Shown here: positions 6,578 through 12,485 of the stretch, piece after piece
Position numbering within the stretch: the first letter of the stretch is position 1
Layout: the number at the start of each line of letters is the position of its first letter
Position numbers and translations under genes: made by a program
The notes under the pieces: generated by a model
Databases searched by the model: none
Told to the model about the DNA's origin: nothing
Seen by the model: only the letters and a program-made list of their open reading frames with translations
Virus record (IMG/VR): IMGVR_UViG_3300031972_003247
Span: 1 to 40,322 of that record
Direction: 5' to 3' (one strand)
Source of the DNA: a virus
Length of the DNA: 40,322 bases

Positions 6578-7267
6578 CTACTCGGAAAGCGGAGCAGCCG
6601 AGCCGGTGGACCAGCCGACGAGAGCGGCCAGCTTCGATGATCGAGACTGCAACATGGCGTGGCCCACCAGACCCTTGCCCTTAGCGTCTCGACCGTCGAA
6701 CGGCGCCGTGAACGCTTGGAAAGAGGGTGTGTGGATCAGGCAGCGAGGATCGCCCTCAAGGTCCAGCCAAACGACATGCTCATCGTTGTAGGGTGATCCC
6801 TCGCCCGGCATGACGTGTTTGCACACGCCGATGTAGCCAAGCCCTTCGGACGAAAGCCCCTCGATCTTCTGCATGGTGATGTCGCTGAACGTCACCTTCG
6901 ATTTGCCCGCGATCTTCACGGCATCGGCTGCTGGCCACATCTTGGCGCTGGCCTTCCAGTTCGGACGCTTCCAGTTGGTCACGGTCGCGGCGGTATAGGC
7001 TTTGATCTCGACACCGAACTGATAGGGGCCGCGCTTGTCCGAGTTGGTCCAGTTATCGAAGACAGTCGTTTGAAGCGCCGTCACGGTGTCGAACGCTGGC
7101 ATGGGCGTGATGACCGTCGCCGCGCTCTTGAACTGTGTGTCCGCCAGCCGTTCGCACCACCGCATGAAGTCGGGGTTCTTACGCATGAAGTTGTAGAGAA
7201 GGGCAGGGTCGTTGCCGATGCGATCAAGGTGCTCGATCACATCCTGAAATGGGTCATAGGGAAGCAT
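6578..7267 (-). CDS. Unrecognised 229-aa phage accessory protein
   Basis: The product starts MLPYDPFQDVIEHLDRIGND. It is a soluble mixed alpha/beta protein with Trp-rich segments (TNWKRPNWKASAKMWPAADA) and no signal or membrane segment. The start at 7267 is chosen because a longer reading from 7303 would begin inside a terminator-like hairpin. A promoter (TTGGAT, 17 bp, TATATT, 7374-7346) and that hairpin precede it, so expression may be controlled by attenuation or readthrough. The repeat cluster lies just past its stop. I cannot assign a family. Confidence 0.65.
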   Translation of the reverse strand: MLPYDPFQDVIEHLDRIGNDPALLYNFMRKNPDFMRWCERLADTQFKSAATVITPMPAFDTVTALQTTVFDNWTNSDKRGPYQFGVEIKAYTAATVTNWKRPNWKASAKMWPAADAVKIAGKSKVTFSDITMQKIEGLSSEGLGYIGVCKHVMPGEGSPYNDEHVVWLDLEGDPRCLIHTPSFQAFTAPFDGRDAKGKGLVGHAMLQSRSSKLAALVGWSTGSAAPLSE

Positions 7268-7280
7268 GTAAATCCAAAAA

Positions 7281-7316
7281 CAATAAGGCCCCACGATGTG
7301 CAAGATCGCAGGGCCT
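7281..7316 (-). terminator. Leader terminator/attenuator hairpin
   Basis: On the minus strand a 12-bp stem (7316-7305 with 7297-7286, including two G-U pairs) and a 7-nt loop are followed by TTATTGTTTTT. It lies between a putative promoter and the start at 7267. It can terminate the SIR2 transcript from the right or attenuate the downstream gene. Confidence 0.7.
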
Positions 7317-7345
7317 CAAGGTTTTCGGATTGACTGACAGGAACC

Positions 7346-7374
7346 AATATACGTTCCCATCCATATTTATCCAA
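7346..7374 (-). promoter_or_regulatory. Putative sigma70 promoter
   Basis: On the minus strand TTGGAT (7374-7369) is 17 bp from TATATT (7351-7346), in a visibly AT-rich patch. The predicted start near 7339 gives a leader of about 70 nt that contains the 7286-7316 hairpin. Confidence 0.5.
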
Positions 7375-7467
7375 TATCTAAATGGCCCTGATCAGCGTCT
7401 TGCACATCGCGGAACAGGTTATGGACCTATTTAGACAGAGGGGCCGATTTGATGTCCATATCTTTCG

Positions 7468-8538
7468 TCAGGAGCGTAGGAGGTTGCCGACATCAGCCAT
7501 AAAGGCTCCGGCTGTGCAGTCGAGCGAACGGCTCTTGAATGCGCGAAGCTCTGCCGAGTTTGTCCCGTTGAGCATATTGGTAATCTCACCCGAGGATGCG
7601 TCTACGTCGAATGGGGACATGCCAAGCGTCGTGAACCAGATTTTTGAGGCGCGCGACCTTGTGTCTGGGCGCAGTAGGTCGAGGTTCTGTTTGAGAAAGC
7701 TAAACCCGAGAAAGACGATCTGTTCAGCGTCTTGAACCGCTTTTCGGATCGAAGCCAAGAGTTCTTCATCTTCAACGGTTTCCGTGAAGGTTCGTAGGCG
7801 CGACCCAGCTTCAATCACTTCGCTAAAGTGTAGGTTTTTCCAGTGCCCGAAGGGTAGGGCGCCGCCCGTTTCTTTCTGCCAAGGAAGGTGCCCGATCTTC
7901 CCGTATGGGTGAATGATTTTGAGGTGGCTCATTACATCAGCAGCGGCGGCATCGTCAAAGCCGCACAATTCGCGGACGGCGTGGTAAAGGTAGTGTTCGA
8001 TCACCCGGTCGTAGTTGAACGTGATGATCGTGATGTTCTTGAAGATATCCGTCGCTCTGTCGAGTGATACGTCTTCTTGGAGGCGGAACATCAATTCCTG
8101 AAGCCAATGCGGCTTCCGAGCGAGTTTATTGCTTATGGAGGGAAGGTCGATCCTGTCGCTGTCGAGGATGCTGTCCTGTTCGGCAGCGAGGATGGCTCTC
8201 GCTATAGCAATTTTGCCGATTCCGACCTTTGCCCCGTCGTCTCGGTGCAGGTGAAGATATCGGTCGATTGAGGAAGCATGGCGGATGCCCGGTGCCATGG
8301 CATTTGCAGCCAAATCCCACCGACGTTCGCCGCGCCGCTGGCCAGCCTGAACTATCGCTGACAGCAGAACTTCATCAGAGCCGCGACTGGAGATCACTAC
8401 AAAATCACGGTTTTGCTCCCGCCGACCGATGACGGATAGCTGATCGGCGATCTGGTCCTTCAAACCGTCGCCAATCGGAAGGCGGTATTCCGCGCTACAT
8501 CCGGCGCCGATGACGAAGGTGGTCGGTCGATTGAACAT
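7468..8538 (-). CDS. SIR2-like domain protein, candidate defence effector
   Basis: This 356-aa protein has the signature of SIR2-like (SIR2_2-type) proteins, many of which are NAD+-consuming abortive-infection effectors. Motifs in order are FVIGAGCS (residues 8-15, nucleotide-binding loop), SSIDRYL (89-95), ITFNYD (172-177), the catalytic-type His210 in IHPYG, and FLGFSF (276-281). No other domain is evident. Cytoplasmic location is expected because there is no signal peptide. It begins 10 nt after the lipoprotein stop, so the two form an operon. In a prophage it would most likely kill or arrest cells infected by competing phages. NADase activity and the trigger are inferred, not shown. Confidence 0.85.
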   Translation of the reverse strand: MFNRPTTFVIGAGCSAEYRLPIGDGLKDQIADQLSVIGRREQNRDFVVISSRGSDEVLLSAIVQAGQRRGERRWDLAANAMAPGIRHASSIDRYLHLHRDDGAKVGIGKIAIARAILAAEQDSILDSDRIDLPSISNKLARKPHWLQELMFRLQEDVSLDRATDIFKNITIITFNYDRVIEHYLYHAVRELCGFDDAAAADVMSHLKIIHPYGKIGHLPWQKETGGALPFGHWKNLHFSEVIEAGSRLRTFTETVEDEELLASIRKAVQDAEQIVFLGFSFLKQNLDLLRPDTRSRASKIWFTTLGMSPFDVDASSGEITNMLNGTNSAELRAFKSRSLDCTAGAFMADVGNLLRS

Positions 8539-8548
8539 CGGGTGGAGC

Positions 8549-9019
8549 CTACTCGACCTCGTAGGTGTCCGAGGTCATCGGCTCGCCGTTCATGAACGTG
8601 TTGATGCTGATGGTCGGGCCATCCACCGTGAAGCGAACGGTGTCCTCGTATCGCCAGCGACCGGGTTGGCCATTCTCGACCATGCGCCATTGCGCCGAGC
8701 CTTCGGCCACGCTGCACTCGTTGGTCCAGACTGTGCCGTCATCGCGGGTATAGCGAACGCGGTATAGGCCGTTGTCGGACGAGATCACGCGGATGATCGC
8801 GGGGTCACGTCCGTTCAAGCTGGCGATAGCGGCGCGACAAACCCGGCCCTTGTCCTCATCCGACAGCGACACGAGTGTCGGGTCGCCAGCATCTGCCAGT
8901 GGCTCTTCCACAGCCGGTGTAGTTTCGGCTTCGGGCGGGGTGTAGGTCGTGTTCGCTGTTGGGTCTTCACCACACGCGGCAAGCATCGGTAGCGCGGCAA
9001 GCGCGATCAGTCTTTTCAT
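8549..9019 (-). CDS. Lipoprotein co-transcribed with SIR2-like protein
   Basis: This 156-aa protein has a type II signal peptide with lipobox LAAC (Cys16). A flexible Pro/Thr/Glu-rich linker spans about residues 17-45, and a compact C-terminal domain follows with Cys62 and Cys102 that may be disulfide-bonded. The residue after Cys is Gly, so outer-membrane sorting is expected. AGAGGGGG gives a strong ribosome site. It lies immediately upstream of the SIR2-like gene. It could be a superinfection-exclusion lipoprotein, or a sensor or partner for the SIR2 effector; neither is shown by the sequence. Confidence 0.8.
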   Translation of the reverse strand: MKRLIALAALPMLAACGEDPTANTTYTPPEAETTPAVEEPLADAGDPTLVSLSDEDKGRVCRAAIASLNGRDPAIIRVISSDNGLYRVRYTRDDGTVWTNECSVAEGSAQWRMVENGQPGRWRYEDTVRFTVDGPTISINTFMNGEPMTSDTYEVE

Positions 9020-9045
9020 GGCTTTCCCCCTCTAATGAGGATGCG

Positions 9046-9073
9046 ACTCTAACGAGAAGGGGAGGAAGGGCAA
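9046..9073 (-). promoter_or_regulatory. Possible promoter of lipoprotein-SIR2 operon
   Basis: On the minus strand TTGCCC (9073-9068) is 16 bp from TAGAGT (9051-9046). It lies 27 nt upstream of the lipoprotein ATG and just past the preceding gene's stop. It is a moderate match only. Confidence 0.35.
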
Positions 9074-9076
9074 CGG

Positions 9077-9319
9077 TCAGTCGCGGGTGAACAAATCGCG
9101 CTGATCTGGATCAGCTTGTGACACCCGCTCTGGCTCCAAGATCGTGAAGAGATCAGGCGGACGGCTGGCCACGCCGAACGCACATCGTTGAGCGGCTTCG
9201 CCATCGGCGAGGCAGACATAGCCCCACGCCAGCCCGTCCCGTTCACCCTCGCTGATCAGGGCGCGAGCCTCGGGAGATAAGGGCGCCCAATTAGGCGCCC
9301 TCTTGATCCGCCGGGCCAT
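9077..9319 (-). CDS. Small protein coupled to ArdC-like gene
   Basis: This 80-aa protein starts MARRIKRAPNWAPLSPEARA with a basic N-terminus, followed by an acidic, probably helical region and a short C-terminal DLFTRD. The ATG at 9319 overlaps the ArdC-like stop by one base (TGATG), so it is translated with that gene. No family is recognised. It may be an accessory to the antirestriction protein. Confidence 0.6.
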   Translation of the reverse strand: MARRIKRAPNWAPLSPEARALISEGERDGLAWGYVCLADGEAAQRCAFGVASRPPDLFTILEPERVSQADPDQRDLFTRD

Positions 9320-10845
9320 CACGCGGCCCACGCTTCGTCATGGCCCCAGACGTGGCGGTAATCCTCGCGCAGTTCCCTTTCGATGGCGCGGATCAGCATG
9401 TCAGGCGAGATCGGATTCATGTTGTCAGATGCATCCCACGACGGCGCCGCCACGTCGGGAAAGAACCCGGCTTCCCATGCCGCATAGGCCGCATCGTCCA
9501 GCGCCATCCCGCCTTCGCGGATCAGCTTGCGACGAAAGGGCTTCTCCTGATGCCAGCTATCAGCGTCGATTGAGCGGAGTTCGCCCCCGGTATCGACCAC
9601 GCCACGCAAGGCCAGAAACTCGCACAAGGTGAGATCAGCGCGCCCCTTTCTCGCACGCGGCGGGAGATCGTCAGGGAAGGGCACCACGGAGCCGTCAAAG
9701 GGTTCCGGCTCCATGGGCGCGGGTTCCGGCTCTTGCGGCTCCACGGCCCGGAAATCGGCCCTCTTGGCCAGTTCCTTTTCGAGCCTTTCGACTTCAAGAG
9801 CGAGGGCATGGGCGGCATTGCGCCAATCGGCGCGAGCGCGGCTGTCACAGGCCCGGCGATAGGCGGCGAGGGCGATAGCCGCGCCCCCGCCATTAGGGCC
9901 ATCGTCGTCGCCCGGATCGTTAGCCGTGGCGGGTTCCTTCGCCGCTACAGGCTCCGACACCACGGCCACGGGCGCAACCGGCCGCACCACGGCGCCAGCC
10001 TCCGAACCGGCCAGTTCAAACAGATGATCACAGGCGGCTTGAGCCTTGGACGCGGCGGTAAAGATCGCGCGCTTGTCCGCTTTCAGGACATCAAGCCAAG
10101 AGGCCAGATAGGAGGCGTGGTCAGGACGAGGATCGGCCGCGATACCCAGACGCGCCATGGCGAAGGCGGCACCAAGTTCCGCCACCAATTCCTCAACCGC
10201 ATAGGCCCGATCTCCGAACCGCTTTCCGAACGTGCGATCAAGCCGCGACGTGTGGCCGGTCCAATGCGTGAGTTCATGGGCCAGCGTCCCGTAATAGCTT
10301 GGCGCGTCCACGAACGCTGCGAAGGGCGGCATTTGAACAAGGTCATGGGAAGGCGAGAAGAACGCACGGTTGCCGCCGTGCTGGATCGTCGCGCCTGTGG
10401 CCTTGGCCCATGCATCGGCCGATGCAATGCGTTCGGGCGAGTTCACGTTGATGGGTTCGGCCGTGGCCAGATGTTCCGGCAAGCCGTCAATCTGATCGGC
10501 GTTGAAAACCGAATAGGTTTTGAGGAAGGGAATCTCTCGATCATCCTCGCCTTCGCCGGGCGTGAACTTGCCGTAGTAAACGATGGCCGTGGCCTTCGAT
10601 CCTTTTTTGACCGATGCGCCTAAAGCCTTCGCTTGATTGAACGTGAGCCAGTGACGGCCGGTGAACCCGTTATCCTCGGCCGCGCCCCACAAGAGCAGGA
10701 CGTTGACCCCTCTATAGGGTTCGCCATTGGACCGCATGGGCATGACCGGCATTCCACCGGACCACGGCTTGTTCCAAGGGCGGACACCGGCTTTAAGCTG
10801 GCGAACAATGGAGTCGGTGACGGTTTGGTAGGTGTCGCGTTTCAT
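9319..10845 (-). CDS. ArdC-like antirestriction protein with zincin metallopeptidase domain
   Basis: This 508-aa protein has an ArdC N-terminal ssDNA-binding-type domain (residues 1-125; note RDTYQTVTDSIVRQLKAG, PWNKPW, PYRGVN). A zincin-like metallopeptidase domain follows (about 150-280) with HELTHWTGH (190-198) and a downstream EELVAELGAAF (219-229) that should supply the third zinc ligand. A Pro/Glu-rich linker leads to a C-terminal domain (about 420-508) of unknown role. The ATG at 10845 is chosen from the conserved MKRDTYQ start. ArdC-like proteins protect incoming DNA from host restriction. The gene carries the palindromic TTGTCTTAACGCAA site 11 nt before its start. Confidence 0.9.
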   Translation of the reverse strand: MKRDTYQTVTDSIVRQLKAGVRPWNKPWSGGMPVMPMRSNGEPYRGVNVLLLWGAAEDNGFTGRHWLTFNQAKALGASVKKGSKATAIVYYGKFTPGEGEDDREIPFLKTYSVFNADQIDGLPEHLATAEPINVNSPERIASADAWAKATGATIQHGGNRAFFSPSHDLVQMPPFAAFVDAPSYYGTLAHELTHWTGHTSRLDRTFGKRFGDRAYAVEELVAELGAAFAMARLGIAADPRPDHASYLASWLDVLKADKRAIFTAASKAQAACDHLFELAGSEAGAVVRPVAPVAVVSEPVAAKEPATANDPGDDDGPNGGGAAIALAAYRRACDSRARADWRNAAHALALEVERLEKELAKRADFRAVEPQEPEPAPMEPEPFDGSVVPFPDDLPPRARKGRADLTLCEFLALRGVVDTGGELRSIDADSWHQEKPFRRKLIREGGMALDDAAYAAWEAGFFPDVAAPSWDASDNMNPISPDMLIRAIERELREDYRHVWGHDEAWAA

Positions 10846-10856
10846 GGGCCTATCCG

Positions 10857-10870
10857 TTGCGTTAAGACAA
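10857..10870. promoter_or_regulatory. Palindromic site copy 1 (TTGTCTTAACGCAA)
   Basis: This is a 14-bp element with dyad symmetry TTGnnTTAAnnCAA, 11 nt upstream of the ArdC-like ATG. It is identical to two further copies at 11070 and 11135. It is probably an operator for a dimeric regulator that controls this antirestriction operon. Confidence 0.65.
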
Positions 10871-10885
10871 AGATTGGGGAAGGGT

Positions 10886-11059
10886 TCAGGCGAACGAGAA
10901 GAGCCAGCCGTTGATCGAGAGGCGTTCGCCCGTGTCGTCACAGATGGCTTCAAACTGGTCATCAAGATCGGCATCCGCCTTGACCCAGACAGTCAGGTCA
11001 TACGGGCCGCCGGTTAGATCAATGAGGCGGTCAAAGCCGGAAGGGCTGTCGGTGATCAT
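10886..11059 (-). CDS. 57-aa small acidic protein
   Basis: This short gene encodes 57 residues beginning MITDSPSGFDRLIDLTGGPY and ending with GWLFSFA. It is acidic and probably a small alpha/beta fold. It lies 41 nt ahead of the ArdC-like gene on the same strand and carries the same 14-bp palindromic element 10 nt before its ATG. That repetition supports it as a real, co-regulated gene. No family is recognised. An anti-restriction or anti-defence role is suggested only by company and size. Confidence 0.6.
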   Translation of the reverse strand: MITDSPSGFDRLIDLTGGPYDLTVWVKADADLDDQFEAICDDTGERLSINGWLFSFA

Positions 11060-11069
11060 CGGGAAGCCT

Positions 11070-11083
11070 TTGCGTTAAGACAA
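11070..11083. promoter_or_regulatory. Palindromic site copy 2
   Basis: This is an identical TTGTCTTAACGCAA element, 10 nt upstream of the 57-aa gene start at 11059. Confidence 0.65.
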
Positions 11084-11134
11084 GCAATGACCGTTGCCTA
11101 ACCGATGTCGATTCGAACCGTCAACCCCTAATCG

Positions 11135-11148
11135 TTGCGTTAAGACAA
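11135..11148. promoter_or_regulatory. Palindromic site copy 3
   Basis: This third identical TTGTCTTAACGCAA element lies 51 bp from copy 2. Downstream on the minus strand GGGG and a TTG open only an 8-codon frame (MTVRIDIG), so it may serve a leader peptide or simply be a distal operator. Confidence 0.6.
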
Positions 11149-11551
11149 AAAAGGTAGGCTAAAAAACCAACACGCTCGCGCTCTCGCGAACGCATGCCCG
11201 CACGATCACGCGCGCCCATGCTCGCGCGTATAGATACGCTGGCGGGTCAGGCTCGATTGCCATTGTTAGTGGCATTCGAACTGAATCATTTCAGAGGGTT
11301 AGCCAAAGGTCGCACGACGATCACGCCGGAATCATCTTTCGAAGCCATTAGGGACAGTCAGGAAGCTGCTTCCCCCATGGTGCGAGATGAATGATGTGCG
11401 GACGATGGACCCCCACCGGGGGGACTACGCTGCGCCCACACGTAAAAATACCCATTCAGATACGCGACCCAAATTTAAATCGGACCGGCCACGATTGGAC
11501 TTTCGCGCCCCAAGCGCGCAGGTTGGGGATCACCACACACCCAACGGGAGT
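11149..11551. other. Divergent intergenic region
   Basis: This stretch separates the minus-strand ArdC unit from the plus-strand small genes. It contains two small hairpins, TGCCA/TGGCA (about 11259) and CTGAA/TTCAG (about 11281). AT-rich patches appear near 11440-11480, including AAATTTAAAT, and may hold promoters. A 66-codon plus-strand frame (11194-11394) lacks a ribosome site and I do not call it. Nothing else is supportable. Confidence 0.35.
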
Positions 11552-11557
11552 ATGGCC

Positions 11558-11749
11558 ATGGCGAGGTTCTATCTTCGAGTTCAAGGTATGCAGGGTGAGA
11601 CCCCTACGACCGAACCCCTCGATGCCGCTGACATCGAAGAGGCGCGCACGCTCGTTGAGATGCGCTTGCTACTGTCGAACGACTTCAAGGAAATCCGCCT
11701 TTATCAGCGCGACCATGAGGTCGGCGTGTTCCGGCCATCCGCCGAATAA
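11558..11749 (+). CDS. 63-aa small protein, unknown
   Basis: The product begins MARFYLRVQGMQGETPTTEP and ends with RLYQRDHEVGVFRPSAE. It looks like a small alpha/beta domain with an acidic middle helix. The second of two in-frame ATGs (11558) is chosen because GGGAG then lies 7 nt upstream; the first ATG (11552) is too close. It is the first of three short plus-strand genes, each followed by the ACCGTCTCGACC element. No family is recognised. Confidence 0.6.
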   Translation: MARFYLRVQGMQGETPTTEPLDAADIEEARTLVEMRLLLSNDFKEIRLYQRDHEVGVFRPSAE

Positions 11750-11755
11750 TCTCCC

Positions 11756-11791
11756 ACCGTCTCGACCGTCCGCCTCCACGGTCTGGACGGT
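11756..11791. repeat. ACCGTC hairpin element, copy 1
   Basis: A 14-nt arm ACCGTCTCGACCGT (11756-11769) and ACGGTCTGGACGGT (11778-11791) pair at 12 of 14 positions around an 8-nt loop. It begins 6 nt after the 63-aa gene stop. No T-run follows, so a canonical intrinsic terminator is not supported. Confidence 0.65.
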
Positions 11792-11891
11792 TGACCCGAC
11801 ACTCCAATTTTAACGGCAATCAACCTTGTTCGCCAAACGTCGATTAATGACGTGCGCCGACAATGCGCGGGTAATTGGAGAGGGCTACCTG

Positions 11892-12086
11892 ATGCGCGCG
11901 ATGGGCTTCCTTATCGGCTTGGTGATGCTGCCGTTCTTCTGGCCAGCGACGGTTGTGATCTGGATGCTGTGCATGATCCCTCCGAAGCCAAAGCCGGTCC
12001 ATGTGGAGCGCGTCGGTGATTTCAGGATCATTCGAGGCCGACGCTGCGTCCTGCACTACGATGGCCTTTGGTATCCCGTGGACTGA
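11892..12086 (+). CDS. 64-aa membrane protein
   Basis: The product begins MRAMGFLIGLVMLPFFWPAT. One long hydrophobic segment, or a tight pair, covers residues 4-32. A short basic/proline region (PPKPKPVHVERV) and a polar C-terminus ending in GLWYPVD follow. GGAG about 11 nt before the ATG supports this start over an upstream TTG. It is the second of three plus-strand small genes. A prophage-encoded inner-membrane exclusion protein is possible but unproven. Confidence 0.6.
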   Translation: MRAMGFLIGLVMLPFFWPATVVIWMLCMIPPKPKPVHVERVGDFRIIRGRRCVLHYDGLWYPVD

Positions 12087-12124
12087 GCGACCCTCACACC
12101 ACGGCCCTTCTATAGGCATCACTC

Positions 12125-12136
12125 ACCGTCTCGACC
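12125..12136. repeat. ACCGTCTCGACC element, partial copy 2
   Basis: This reproduces the left arm of the hairpin element found at 11756 and 12488, without the matching right arm. It lies 38 nt after the 64-aa gene stop. Confidence 0.5.
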
Positions 12137-12169
12137 TTCCCGGCGCACGATAGATCGGCCCTCTGGAAA

Positions 12170-12472
12170 ATGAAGAACTGGAAGCAGTTTCGCGAATACA
12201 TCGTGCTGATAGCCATCCTCGCAGGGGTGATGGTCGTCGTTGCCCTATTCAAATGGGATGAACGCAATAGGCTCGTGACAAACGCGGTCGCGGCGGCGGA
12301 AGCCGAAGGCTATACGGATGTCCAGTTCCGTCTGGTGCGACCCAGCCGAAGGCTCGCGGTAGCGTGTGGTCAAGTCGATGGGCAGGGCGCGGTGTTTGGA
12401 CGTGATCGCCGTTTGCTGGTCGTTGACCGTGACGAGTTCGCAGCACCACGCTACCGGAGATTCTGCGAGTGA
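12170..12472 (+). CDS. 100-aa membrane-anchored protein
   Basis: One N-terminal hydrophobic segment spans residues 9-27 (EYIVLIAILAGVMVVVALF), preceded by a short basic stretch. A soluble domain of about 70 residues follows, with two cysteines (in VACGQVD and RRFCE). The topology suggests an inner-membrane protein with a periplasmic domain. It is the third of the plus-strand small genes, is followed 15 nt later by the second full ACCGTC hairpin, and is convergent with the terminase. No family is recognised. Confidence 0.6.
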   Translation: MKNWKQFREYIVLIAILAGVMVVVALFKWDERNRLVTNAVAAAEAEGYTDVQFRLVRPSRRLAVACGQVDGQGAVFGRDRRLLVVDRDEFAAPRYRRFCE

Positions 12473-12485
12473 CTGGCTGATCCGC

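Noticed and set aside
4009-7438. CYATTTAGACAG at 4009-4020 and 7427-7438 as phage promoters
   Set aside because: Only two 12-nt matches exist and neither precedes a late gene. It was kept as a comment in a finding, not as a feature.
9629-10623. Long open frames antisense to the ArdC-like gene
   Set aside because: They mirror the GC-rich codon pattern of the confident minus-strand gene and show no domain or ribosome site. The same applies to antisense frames over the terminase, gp12-like and polymerase genes.
10705-10725. CTATAGGG, resembling a T7 promoter core
   Set aside because: It lies inside the ArdC-like coding region with no flanking match to T7-type promoters.
11194-11394. 66-codon plus-strand frame in the divergent region
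   Set aside because: It has no ribosome site or recognisable composition, and it lies in a region that looks regulatory. It was left uncalled.
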